Shown here: positions 24,234 to 31,179 of the stretch, in pieces
Layout: each line of letters starts with the position of its first letter
Numbering within the stretch: the first letter of the stretch is position 1
NCBI GenBank assembly: GCA_036626215.1
Contig: JAZKSG010000012.1
Span: 1 to 31,292 of the forward strand
Source of the DNA: JAZKSG01 sp036626215
Lineage (GTDB): Archaea; Thermoplasmatota; E2; DHVEG-1
DNA: 31,292 nt
Direction: 5' to 3'
Program-made: the position numbers and the translations under genes
The notes under the pieces: generated by a model
Database searches by the model: none
Told to the model about the DNA's origin: nothing
Seen by the model: the letters and a program-made list of their open reading frames with translations, nothing else

Positions 24234-24722
24234 CTAGATTTTCTCAAATCTCCATGTTATTTCATCTTTATTATCAACTATTTTTTTATCTGCACTTATT
24301 TGACCAGTTGTATTGTTTACATAATATATCCAATATTTGCTGTTTTCACCGTTCTTTTTCCCTCCAATTGATTGTATCTGATAACTTCCATATTTTTCAC
24401 TATAAGTTGAACTTACTGTGAAATTATATTTTTTTGAAGTCTCCATAAGTATATGATATACTGTTTCGTTAGAAGTGTTAATCGTGTATCTGTTTATGGT
24501 TCCATTTCCATAGTTTATAGTCATATTGACCGCCATCGTTTTTGACGTAGTATTGTTTTGATTAGAAGAGTCTATAGATTCATTTTCACCTGCTTTTTGG
24601 TTGAAGTCATCAAAATGCGAATCCGAGGAAAAAGTTATTACTCCTGTGAATACCCCTGCTGTTACAACCGCTATCAGAAACAGTAGAGGCACCAGTATTT
24701 TAAGCAATATACCTTTATTCAT
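24234..24722 (-). CDS. Membrane-anchored DUF4430 (transcobalamin-like) protein
   Basis: The 162-residue protein has one N-terminal membrane helix (about 8-28), a low-complexity Asn/Ser/Thr linker (about 40-62) and a DUF4430 domain: TVYHILMETSKKYNFTVSST, then GGKKNGENSKYWIYYVNN and ending with DEITWRFEKI. DUF4430 matches the small beta domain of transcobalamin and intrinsic factor, which holds the exposed face of cobalamin. The domain should sit outside the cell, tethered by the helix or by cleavage. Several N-x-S/T sites are present. Together with the S-component-like protein encoded next it may capture and import a ligand. It is divergent from an ArsR-type gene with a 66-base shared promoter region. 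Confidence 0.72.
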   Translation of the reverse strand: MNKGILLKILVPLLFLIAVVTAGVFTGVITFSSDSHFDDFNQKAGENESIDSSNQNNTTSKTMAVNMTINYGNGTINRYTINTSNETVYHILMETSKKYNFTVSSTYSEKYGSYQIQSIGGKKNGENSKYWIYYVNNTTGQISADKKIVDNKDEITWRFEKI

Positions 24723-24769
24723 ATCTGGTTATAGGTCATCTAGTAGAAAATTAAAAATATTTCTTTTTG

Positions 24770-24785
24770 GATAACAACTGTTATC
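24770..24785. promoter_or_regulatory. Perfect palindrome over the start of the ArsR-type gene
   Basis: GATAACA and TGTTATC are perfect 7-base arms separated by AC. The site ends 3 bases before ATG 24789. The AT-rich TTAAAAATAT at 24750-24759 would start transcription almost at that ATG, so the palindrome overlies the start region. That is a classic place for an autorepressor site, and the divergent DUF4430 promoter is close enough to share it. Confidence 0.55.
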
Positions 24786-24788
24786 AAA

Positions 24789-25319
24789 ATGGGTAACGAA
24801 TGTGATGTTTTTAAAGCTTTGAGCAGCGAAACAAGAATCAAAATCCTTAAAAAACTTATAGACAAAGAAATACATTTATCAGGTTTAGCAAGAGAAATAG
24901 GGCTATCCAAACCAGTGATTTCAAGGCACTTGAAGATATTGGAGAAGAATAATTTGGTCTCTCGTAAAAAATATGGTAGAACCCATGTCTTTAAGATAAA
25001 AAAAAGAAATTTTGAAGAAATATTGAATCCATACACACAAGAACACACTGTCTCTACAGACAAAAAAAAGAATTTATTCAATATTTTAGAAAAAATACCT
25101 GGAATCGAAACGAAAGAAGTAGGTAAACATAGATATATAACATCTATAAACGGAGAAAAAGGCTATTACATCTACAAAGTAGATGGCAAGATGCCTGATG
25201 AATCTATAGAAGAATATACTGTAGAATCCGGTGACTCTGTATCTCTCGAAAAAATTGTTTCAGTTAAAAAGAAAGAGATTAGAATAAAATCTCGCTCAAA
25301 AAGTAGAAATAAAGATTAA
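24789..25319 (+). CDS. ArsR-family winged-helix transcriptional regulator
   Basis: The 176-residue protein has a canonical ArsR-type winged helix in the first 80 residues: FKALSSETRIKILKKLIDKE, LSGLAREIGLSKPVISRHLK, ILEKNNLVSRKKYGRTHVFK. The C-terminal 90 residues form an unassigned domain (about 90-160, with IPGIETKEVGKHRYITSING) and a strongly basic tail rich in Lys, Arg and Ser. No CxC metal site is seen in the recognition helix. There is no ribosome site, and spacing to the AT-rich box suggests a leaderless mRNA. The palindrome just before its ATG suggests autoregulation and control of the divergent DUF4430 and ECF-S-like genes. Confidence 0.85.
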   Translation: MGNECDVFKALSSETRIKILKKLIDKEIHLSGLAREIGLSKPVISRHLKILEKNNLVSRKKYGRTHVFKIKKRNFEEILNPYTQEHTVSTDKKKNLFNILEKIPGIETKEVGKHRYITSINGEKGYYIYKVDGKMPDESIEEYTVESGDSVSLEKIVSVKKKEIRIKSRSKSRNKD

Positions 25320-25351
25320 ATTATAATTATTAGCAGGTTTTTTTGAAAAGG

Positions 25352-25359
25352 TTTATATT
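25352..25359 (+). promoter_or_regulatory. TATA box for the RAM-domain gene
   Basis: TTTATATT lies about 47 bases before ATG 25403 and would start transcription near 25380, giving a leader of roughly 20 bases that contains the ribosome site AGGGTGAG (25387-25394). Confidence 0.45.
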
Positions 25360-25402
25360 TCAAAAATATATAACATGAAGAAAAACAGGGTGAGAAGATA
25401 AT

Positions 25403-25636
25403 ATGGCTATAGGTTTTGTGCTTATTAGTGCAGCGCCTGCACGGGAGCACGATGTATATAACAAGCTTTCCAAGGTACCTGAAATCGTTGAATTACATCC
25501 TTTGTTCGGAGAATATGATTTGATAGCTAAAATCAAAGCTGGTGACTTTGAAAAGCTGGGGAAAACAGTGGTGGACAGAATTCGATCTATCGATGGTGTT
25601 ATAGATACTAAAACCCTTACTGGAACTAAATTTTAA
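25403..25636 (+). CDS. Stand-alone Lrp/AsnC ligand-binding (RAM) domain protein
   Basis: The 77-residue protein is a bare RAM domain: GFVLISAAPAREHDVYNKLS, VPEIVELHPLFGEYDLIAKI, then IRSIDGVIDTKTLTGTKF. In Lrp/AsnC regulators this part binds amino acids and forms octamers; here the DNA-binding helix-turn-helix is absent, as in other archaeal stand-alone RAM proteins. It may bind an amino acid and join a full-length Lrp or act as a small sensor. The ribosome site AGGGTGAG ends 8 bases before ATG 25403. A three-helix membrane protein follows after 41 bases and an ArsR gene precedes it by 83. Confidence 0.92.
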   Translation: MAIGFVLISAAPAREHDVYNKLSKVPEIVELHPLFGEYDLIAKIKAGDFEKLGKTVVDRIRSIDGVIDTKTLTGTKF

Positions 25637-25677
25637 AAAAGAATGTAATATTTTAAGATAAGGAGGAAAAAGTGTAT

Positions 25678-25989
25678 ATGGAATATGTTAGTCAATTTTT
25701 GAGTATGCTGACGCTAGTGTTTTCGGTTGCAAGTATAATCGCAGGTATTTTTACAGCATATTTTGGATCAGGTAGAAGTCGAGCAGTCGGCGGCGGTCTG
25801 ATAGTAATTGGTTTGCTTGTGTTCGTCATATTTTTGTATGGTGCAAACCTGTTAGGTTTTATGGGCGCTCCTGAAGGAATGTTAAATTTCCAGGGTGTCA
25901 TCGTCAAAGGAATTATAGCCATTGTTGGTGGAATAATTGGGGCTCTTATAGCTCTTGGTTTATTCCTGTTGGCTATAATGAAAGCCTAA
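25678..25989 (+). CDS. Small three-helix membrane protein of unknown function
   Basis: The 103-residue protein consists of three hydrophobic helices (about residues 8-28, 39-61 and 74-101) joined by short loops with GSGRSRAVGGG after the first and GAPEGMLNFQ after the second. I do not recognise a family. ATG 25678 is preferred over GTG 25672 because AGGAGG (25661-25666) then lies 11 bases upstream, the common spacing here. It follows the RAM-domain gene closely and is probably expressed with it. GC is higher than in the flanks. Glycine-rich helices suggest tight packing or oligomerisation. Confidence 0.7.
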   Translation: MEYVSQFLSMLTLVFSVASIIAGIFTAYFGSGRSRAVGGGLIVIGLLVFVIFLYGANLLGFMGAPEGMLNFQGVIVKGIIAIVGGIIGALIALGLFLLAIMKA

Positions 25990-26022
25990 AAAAACAAAAT
26001 TTTTTCTTTTTTTACAATTTTT

Positions 26023-26628
26023 TTATTTTTTGATCATTTTTAAGAAATATTCATGTATCCGGGTATCAGTAGTTAATTCCGGATGAAAAGACATAGCTAA
26101 CATGTTGTTTTGTTTTACCATAACTATATGATTTTGTGTTTCTGCCAATATTTCTACGTTTTCATCTGTCTCAGCTATTACTGGCGCCCGTATAAACACT
26201 GCTTTAAAGGGTTCTTTGAATGACTTAATTTTAATGGATTGCTCAAAAGATTCTTTTTGTCTCCCGAAAGCGTTTCTTTTTACTTTTATATCCATCGCGT
26301 TTAAAAGTTTGACATCATCTTTATCTTTGTCAATGAGTTGTTTACCAAGTATTACACATCCAGCGCAAGTCCCCATCACAGATAGAGTTTTGTTATCTAT
26401 TTTTCCTCTAATGATTTCATCTAAATGGTTTTTATGTAAAAAACGAGAGATAGTGGTGCTTTCACCACCAGGTATTATTAAACCATCTAGTTTTTCTATC
26501 TCCTCTTTTTTCTTAACTATCTGAATATTTCCAGATAAGTCATTTTTTTGAAAAACTTGTTTTAGTATTTCTTTATGTTCACTGATGGCTCCTTGTATGC
26601 CAACGATTCCAATATTACGTTTTACCAT
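26023..26628 (-). CDS. pdxT: Pyridoxal 5'-phosphate synthase glutaminase subunit
   Basis: The 201-residue class I glutamine amidotransferase releases ammonia from glutamine and feeds it to PdxS. The triad is Cys88 in VMGTCAGCVI and His181/Glu183 in SFHPELTTD; the oxyanion region is IIPGGESTTISRFL (51-64). Its ATG lies inside the last codons of pdxS (7-base overlap), so the two are translationally coupled as expected for a stoichiometric complex. It converges with the small membrane protein gene through a T-rich spacer that may terminate both. Confidence 0.97.
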   Translation of the reverse strand: MVKRNIGIVGIQGAISEHKEILKQVFQKNDLSGNIQIVKKKEEIEKLDGLIIPGGESTTISRFLHKNHLDEIIRGKIDNKTLSVMGTCAGCVILGKQLIDKDKDDVKLLNAMDIKVKRNAFGRQKESFEQSIKIKSFKEPFKAVFIRAPVIAETDENVEILAETQNHIVMVKQNNMLAMSFHPELTTDTRIHEYFLKMIKK

Positions 26629-27623
26629 CCTCTATCCTGAAGTCTCTGCTCTACAGGTATATCCTCAATGTTTATACCAACCATTGCTTCCCCGAGGTTT
26701 TTACTAACTTCAGCTATCACTTCAGGTTCATCATAATGAGCTACTGCTTCAACAATCGCTTTGGCACGATTTTCAGGGTTACCTGATTTGAATATACCGG
26801 ATCCTACAAAGACGCCATCGCTACCAAGTTGCATCATTATCGCTGCATCTGCAGGTGTAGCTACCCCACCTGCTGCAAAGTTTACCACAGGCAGCCTTTG
26901 ACGTTTTTTAACGTCTTTAAGGACATCAAAAACCCCGTTTTTAATCTCTTTATAGGAATATTCATCAAAAACAATTGTTTCATCTTCTGCTTTCTGCCCA
27001 GTTAATTCTTCATAGGCGTCTATATAACTTTTAGAATAGTCATCAGATAATTCTTTTAGTTGATTGTCTTTCATATCGCTGAGGGTTTTGATGGTAGTGT
27101 TCACCATCCTCTGGTGTCTAATTGCTTCTATGATGTTACCTGTTCCTGCTTCTCCTTTGGTTCTAATCATCGTGGCTCCCTCCCAAATCCTCCGTATTGC
27201 TTCACCAAGGTTACGACAACCGCAGACAAAAGGGATAGTAAACTTGTGTTTATTGATATGATAATAGGGATCTGCAGGAGTTAAAACCTCAGATTCGTCA
27301 ACCATATCTACTCCTAGTGTTTCTAAAGCTTGGGCTTCAGCGAAATGTCCAATTCTGGCTTTAGCCATCACAGGTATACTCACCGAGTCAATAATATTTG
27401 ATATAACTGCTGGATCAGCCATTCTTGCAACTCCGCCTTTTTCTCGGATGTCTGCAGGGACTCTTTCTAAAGCCATAACCGCTACAGCGCCACTATCTTC
27501 AGCGATCTGAGCTTGCTCACTATTGGTTACATCCATCACTACGCCGCCTTTCTGCATTTTAGCGAAACCTTTCTTTAACAATGTAGTACCATACTGTAGT
27601 TTTTCTAAATCCAAATTTTTCAT
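26622..27623 (-). CDS. pdxS: Pyridoxal 5'-phosphate synthase subunit PdxS
   Basis: The 333-residue (beta/alpha)8 enzyme builds PLP directly from ribose 5-phosphate, glyceraldehyde 3-phosphate and ammonia from PdxT. Catalytic residues visible are Asp31 (VVMDVTN), Lys88 (VMAKARIGHF) and Lys156 (IRTKGEAGTGN); phosphate binding is by GEAGTGN and FAAGGVATPADAAIMMQLGS. It is about 40 residues longer than bacterial PdxS because of an insert (about 183-230), a feature shared with methanogen homologues. GGGAGGTC precedes ATG 27623 and a TATA box lies at 27656-27666. Threonine aldolase elsewhere in the window is PLP dependent, but there is no operon link. Confidence 0.98.
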   Translation of the reverse strand: MKNLDLEKLQYGTTLLKKGFAKMQKGGVVMDVTNSEQAQIAEDSGAVAVMALERVPADIREKGGVARMADPAVISNIIDSVSIPVMAKARIGHFAEAQALETLGVDMVDESEVLTPADPYYHINKHKFTIPFVCGCRNLGEAIRRIWEGATMIRTKGEAGTGNIIEAIRHQRMVNTTIKTLSDMKDNQLKELSDDYSKSYIDAYEELTGQKAEDETIVFDEYSYKEIKNGVFDVLKDVKKRQRLPVVNFAAGGVATPADAAIMMQLGSDGVFVGSGIFKSGNPENRAKAIVEAVAHYDEPEVIAEVSKNLGEAMVGINIEDIPVEQRLQDRGW

Positions 27624-27636
27624 TTTTAAACTTTGA

Positions 27637-27666
27637 CCTCCCGAAACATCATGTTTTTTTATATAC
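27637..27666 (-). promoter_or_regulatory. pdxS promoter, palindrome and ribosome site
   Basis: On the minus strand GTATATAAAAA (about 27656-27666) is a TATA box, and GGGAGG at 27637-27642 is the ribosome site. Between them AAACAT-C-ATGTTT (27644-27656) is a perfect 6-base-arm palindrome near the expected transcription start, a possible operator. Confidence 0.45.
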
Positions 27667-27745
27667 TGAACTCAGAAAATCAGATATACAGTAATTGTTT
27701 TTAAGGGCTGTGGTACAAAGAAAGAAGAAATGAAAAAACTTTTGG

Positions 27746-28081
27746 TTATATTTTTCTGTTTAGCGACTCTATTACCTCTCTACCAAAATCAGTTAAACCA
27801 TAAAGTTTCACATTTTTACCTGCTTTCCTCTCCTCTATAAGGTTCAACCCAATAAGAGATTCGTCTTCTTTATACCGAGTCCCCATTCCTCTTATAGCGC
27901 CTATAACGTTAGTTGGAGTAGTTTTAACCTGATATGCGATCTCCGAAGTGTAACTACAGCTAGGGCTAATCTCAAAAAGATACTCCGCTATTTTTTTCCG
28001 TACCTTACTTCTTCTAAGAGAACGCATGACAATAGGTCGACTAACAGCGACTACATTATCATCATTTTCTCTGCTTTGCAT
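27746..28081 (-). CDS. Small archaeal winged-helix DNA-binding protein
   Basis: The 111-residue protein is a single winged helix: MRSLRRSKVRKKIAEYLFEI, CSYTSEIAYQVKTTPTNVIG, AIRGMGTRYKEDESLIGLNL, and VKLYGLTDFGREVIESLNRK. The pattern S-x-T-x-EIA-TPTNVIGAIRGMG-RY matches a conserved archaeal family found in methanogens and Thermoplasmata whose targets are unknown. It has no ligand domain. TATA at 28117-28125 and GTGAGGAT at 28085-28092 give it its own promoter, but it directly follows the KaiC-like cassette on the same strand (117-base gap), so it might act with it. Confidence 0.8.
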   Translation of the reverse strand: MQSRENDDNVVAVSRPIVMRSLRRSKVRKKIAEYLFEISPSCSYTSEIAYQVKTTPTNVIGAIRGMGTRYKEDESLIGLNLIEERKAGKNVKLYGLTDFGREVIESLNRKI

Positions 28082-28116
28082 CCCATCCTCACAATTTATA
28101 TGTAATGTATTTATCC

Positions 28117-28125
28117 TTTATAAAA
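28117..28125 (-). promoter_or_regulatory. TATA box for the small winged-helix gene
   Basis: TTTTATAAA on the minus strand is centred 40 bases before ATG 28081, placing transcription start near 28095 and leaving a leader of about 14 bases that holds part of the GTGAGGAT ribosome site. Confidence 0.5.
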
Positions 28126-28198
28126 CAGTCGGAAAAACTGAATTCTATCTACATATACACCTACATAATATGAAAACGTAGAAAAGGAGTTTTAGAGG

Positions 28199-29053
28199 TT
28201 ACATTATTCTCTCAATCATTTCGAGTACAAATCCACTGCTGTCTATAGTATAACGGGCTATACCAATTTTTTTTGCATAGTTTTTCATTTTTTTAACAGC
28301 TAAAAACCGTTCGAATTTTGATCCTTTCTGTAAAACTTCTAATTCAATTACACAATCAGCTAATCCTTCCATTTTTCTCTCGAAGACATCTCCATGGATG
28401 CCTTTAGTCATAATGATAAAAAGAGCGTTTTTATTTTGGACGTTGCTGATTTTTGCAGCATGGAGAGTCCTTAAAACCTCCTCTTGAGAGTATTGACTCA
28501 AAAAGAAATCCAAAGAGTTTATCACTATTTTTTGTTTGTCCTCCGCTTTTTTTATACGGTCCGATAGTATAGCTAAGAAATCTTGGCCCCCCTTCTGTAT
28601 GTTGGGCATACCTGAAGAGCCTATTTCAATCAATTCTTTAAGTTTTACTTTGGATCTCTGATGGAAAACATTAACTCTTTTTTCTTCACCTGACAATACA
28701 GCCTTTGAATAATCTGTAGCTATATCTAAGATATCCATGCTGGAGTTATCCCAGTTGAAACGGTCCATTGTATCTTCTACTTCTTCCCTAGTTTCCTCAG
28801 TGCTAACATATAATGAACTTTCAGTAGAAGCAATCTGTTTACTAAGTATTTCAACGCTACTACCTGGTGTACCCAATATTAAAACAGAGTATCCTCTTGG
28901 AGCTCCACCTTCCAATAGATTGTCAAGTTTATTTATGCCTGTACTTATAAACTCATCTTTCTTTTTTTCGGAGGCAGATCTAAAAAAATCTCCTGCTTCA
29001 GGTTTATCTGAATCGTCGTCTAATGAACCAATAGGGTCACCATCTTCAACCAT
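28199..29053 (-). CDS. KaiC-like RecA-fold protein with degenerate Walker motifs
   Basis: The 284-residue protein keeps the KaiC/RAD55 layout (FISTGINKLDNLLEGGAPRG at 35-54, then the P-loop strand, then LYVSTEETREEVEDTM) but the Walker A loop reads GTPGSSVEI at 61-69, with Val in place of the ATP-binding Lys and Glu in place of Ser/Thr. The Walker B strand reads KIVINSLDF (175-183), with Asn where Asp is expected. It therefore probably cannot hydrolyse ATP. An acidic, disordered N-terminal tail (1-30) precedes the domain. Its ATG lies 4 bases after the stop of the V4R-like gene, indicating coupled translation. It likely serves as a regulatory or scaffold partner of the active KaiC-like ATPase at the head of the cassette. 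Confidence 0.78.
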   Translation of the reverse strand: MVEDGDPIGSLDDDSDKPEAGDFFRSASEKKKDEFISTGINKLDNLLEGGAPRGYSVLILGTPGSSVEILSKQIASTESSLYVSTEETREEVEDTMDRFNWDNSSMDILDIATDYSKAVLSGEEKRVNVFHQRSKVKLKELIEIGSSGMPNIQKGGQDFLAILSDRIKKAEDKQKIVINSLDFFLSQYSQEEVLRTLHAAKISNVQNKNALFIIMTKGIHGDVFERKMEGLADCVIELEVLQKGSKFERFLAVKKMKNYAKKIGIARYTIDSSGFVLEMIERIM

Positions 29054-29057
29054 AAAT

Positions 29058-29588
29058 TCATAATTCCTTTATTTTTTTATTTGAGGTAATAGCTTTAAAA
29101 GTGAATCTATCTAAAGGTGATCCGTCAGCCATACAGCTTTCTATAGATATTTCTCCATCTGGAAAAACACTTCGGAATAATCCTCTAAGGAATCCATAGT
29201 GAAACAAAGTTTCCATCTCATGATCTATTTCTTCAACATTTTCATATCTAAATATAATTGATTCTATAGTGTCCTCAGAAACATTCGTAAACGTTGCACC
29301 AGTTCCAAGTGGATTAAAAATTTTTTTGACAACAGGTTTAACCCAGTCTTCCAATGTACAGTTTTCCATTTCCTCAATATCTTCCTTTAGATACTCTTCA
29401 AAGAGTCCTCTTCCAAAGGCTTCACCGGTCTGCATAACCGTTTCTATTTTTCCACCACTCTCTCTGAATTTTCCTTCTGCTACTTCTAAAGCAGTTTTTT
29501 TTCTTTGTATAAGTTCTTCTACAGTTTCAGGTTGGGTTATAAATATGGATTTTTCCGATTTTTCTAATTTTTTAAATGATTTATTCAT
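29058..29588 (-). CDS. Protein resembling V4R small-molecule-binding domain (tentative)
   Basis: The 176-residue cytosolic protein has no obvious paralogue here. Its C-terminal 110 residues follow the V4R (4-vinyl reductase, Bet3/HNOB-like) pattern: a helix with EAFGRGLFEEYL, two strands around GATFTNVSEDTIESIIFRYE, then HYGFLRGLFRSVFPDGEIS and ESCMADGSPLDRFTFKA, where V4R proteins have the helix GFL-x-GLL and the strand pair with C-x-A-x-GDP-x-C-x-F. V4R domains bind hydrophobic or tetrapyrrole-like ligands and often sit in signal proteins. The N-terminal 60 residues look like a coiled helix. GGTGAT precedes ATG 29588. The assignment is by pattern only; if wrong, this is an unknown protein. 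Confidence 0.42.
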   Translation of the reverse strand: MNKSFKKLEKSEKSIFITQPETVEELIQRKKTALEVAEGKFRESGGKIETVMQTGEAFGRGLFEEYLKEDIEEMENCTLEDWVKPVVKKIFNPLGTGATFTNVSEDTIESIIFRYENVEEIDHEMETLFHYGFLRGLFRSVFPDGEISIESCMADGSPLDRFTFKAITSNKKIKEL

Positions 29589-29625
29589 TTTAATTTTTCA
29601 TCACCAAAAAAACTTCTAACATTCT

Positions 29626-30207
29626 TTAGATAAAGGAGTCTCTAACTTTTATTATCTTATCATTTAGGTAAAGCAAACGATTTATCTGAGCATCCATCCC
29701 TTCTTCTTCAAGTGCTAAAGATATTATGTGTATATCTCTAGCTCTAGTTTTGTTCAACATATGGTAGAAAAACTCGGTTACCAACGCGGGGTTGTTGTAA
29801 ATAATTAGGTTGCTTAGAGAGTCTAAAACTAAGAATTTTTGAGCGTCTTGATCTACATTTTTGAACACATTCATAATCTCTAAACTAAGTTTTTCCAGAA
29901 GGGTAGGACTTTCTACATAGATACAGTTAGAGGAAGCATGGGATATACCTGCTGCTCTGGAGATACAATCTATGATTTTTATATTGGAATCAGTTTCTAG
30001 GAAACTAAATCTTTGAACCAGATTTTCAAAGGGTTTACTAACCGTTATGTATACCCAGGCTTCTTCTGGGTTGCTATGTATACGTTCAAATAACGCCTGA
30101 GTTAAATCAGAATAATTGTTACCAGGAAGCAATATCCCTATTGATTGATTTATCTTTATGGCTTTAGAAATCCTTTCTTTTAATCCATCAATTAAAACGT
30201 TAGCCAT
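29626..30207 (-). CDS. Truncated KaiC/RAD55-like protein lacking Walker A
   Basis: The 193-residue protein shows the core strand order of KaiC-like ATPases: IGILLPGNNYSDLTQALFER at 23-42 where the P-loop should be, AWVYITVSKPFENLVQRFSF at 50-69, and FLVLDSLSNLIIYNNP at 125-140 as a Walker B-like strand with Asp129. The P-loop lysine and Ser/Thr are missing, and the usual C-terminal KMRG-type strand is replaced by INRLLYLNDKIIKVRDSF. It is shorter than a normal KaiC domain (about 230-240 residues). GAGGGGAT at 30216-30223 ends 8 bases before ATG 30207. An 82-base gap separates it from the active KaiC-like gene and 37 bases from the V4R-like gene. Confidence 0.68.
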   Translation of the reverse strand: MANVLIDGLKERISKAIKINQSIGILLPGNNYSDLTQALFERIHSNPEEAWVYITVSKPFENLVQRFSFLETDSNIKIIDCISRAAGISHASSNCIYVESPTLLEKLSLEIMNVFKNVDQDAQKFLVLDSLSNLIIYNNPALVTEFFYHMLNKTRARDIHIISLALEEEGMDAQINRLLYLNDKIIKVRDSFI

Positions 30208-30289
30208 CTATCTGTATCCCCTCACACAAATACTATACCAATCCATTTTCGTTTTCTATCGATTCTGTTTTTACTCCACATATTCTATG

Positions 30290-31024
30290 TTATTGTGATT
30301 TAAGAAGTGGTGTTATCTCCACGCCGTTTGCAGTAGAAATACTCATAGCTGATTTTACTCTGCTATGGTTTGCACCACGCATCTTTATCAGTTGGAAAGT
30401 CCGTATAAGATCTCCTTTTCTCTCCACATCACCGAGGAATATTATTCCATCCGAAATAAATTCTTCAATTCCATATTGAGAGTATGTAAAAGTTCTAGGT
30501 GGAACTTCAGATGTTAAAAGAGTTGTACATTTCATAGCTGCTAAAGATGATCCTAGTTTGAATATAAAATCACGTATCATTTCTTTAGATTGGAGTCTGT
30601 AACATAGAGCTGTTATTGAGTCTATCACTAGTCTTTTTACGTTTAATTCATCAGCTATATCTCTTAATACATCCAGTAGGGCGCTAGCATCTTCAACGCT
30701 ATATTTTTCGGTGTCTAAACCTAGTCGTTCACTTATGATACGTAGGTCTATCAGATTTACCATACCATTTTCTATGAGCTTTTTATCATAAAAATCGAAA
30801 CCTTCCATGTTTTTAGTGAGTTTAAATAAAGGCTCGGTGATGGTAAAAAATACTCCTCTTTCACCCATATTAGCTCCATTAATAAGATACTGCATAGTCA
30901 AAGTGGTCTTTCCGGATCCACTGCTCCCTACAACAAGGACAGTGTTACCTGTAGGAACTCCACCTCCTAACTGTGCATCCAATTCTTCAATACCAGTTTT
31001 ACAAATGTCATCATTTTCTCCCAT
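30290..31024 (-). CDS. KaiC-like (RAD55/GvpD-type) ATPase with intact P-loop
   Basis: The 244-residue single-domain RecA-superfamily ATPase has KTGIEELDAQLGGGVPTGNT at the start, Walker A GSSGSGKT at 33-40 (Lys39), FFTITEPLFKLTKNMEGFDF with the KaiC-type glutamate, Walker B RLVIDSITAL and the C-terminal IKMRGANHSR strand. Archaeal proteins of this type act in signalling and cell-surface control and may form rings. I take ATG 31024 rather than TTG 31054 or ATG 31042 because GAGGAGAG ends 8 bases upstream and the TATA box at 31075-31083 puts the transcript start near 31052. It heads a cassette of two inactive-looking relatives and a V4R-like protein. Confidence 0.88.
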   Translation of the reverse strand: MGENDDICKTGIEELDAQLGGGVPTGNTVLVVGSSGSGKTTLTMQYLINGANMGERGVFFTITEPLFKLTKNMEGFDFYDKKLIENGMVNLIDLRIISERLGLDTEKYSVEDASALLDVLRDIADELNVKRLVIDSITALCYRLQSKEMIRDFIFKLGSSLAAMKCTTLLTSEVPPRTFTYSQYGIEEFISDGIIFLGDVERKGDLIRTFQLIKMRGANHSRVKSAMSISTANGVEITPLLKSQ

Positions 31025-31074
31025 AGCAAGAACTCTCCTCATCCTTTTCTTCAATTGTCATATACAATAAAAGG

Positions 31075-31083
31075 TTATAAAGC
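31075..31083 (-). promoter_or_regulatory. TATA box for the KaiC-like cassette
   Basis: GCTTTATAA on the minus strand matches the archaeal TATA consensus. It predicts transcription start near 31052 and a leader of about 27 bases that contains the GAGGAGAG ribosome site of ATG 31024. Confidence 0.5.
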
Positions 31084-31179
31084 TTAAGGTTTTTTTATCA
31101 ATTTTAGAATCGTGAATTTATGATTGCATAGGGAGATAAAATTGTAAAAAGGAGAGATTTTTTTGATGTAGGGGGAAGG

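Noticed and set aside
25375..25401. An 8-codon frame (MKKNRVRR) ending 2 bases before the RAM-domain start, like a leader peptide
   Set aside because: The TATA position predicts transcription starting after its ATG, so it is probably not translated.
30218..30283. A short frame (MWSKNRIDRKRKW...) between the active and truncated KaiC-like genes
   Set aside because: No ribosome site of its own and AT-rich spacer composition; nothing suggests selection on it.
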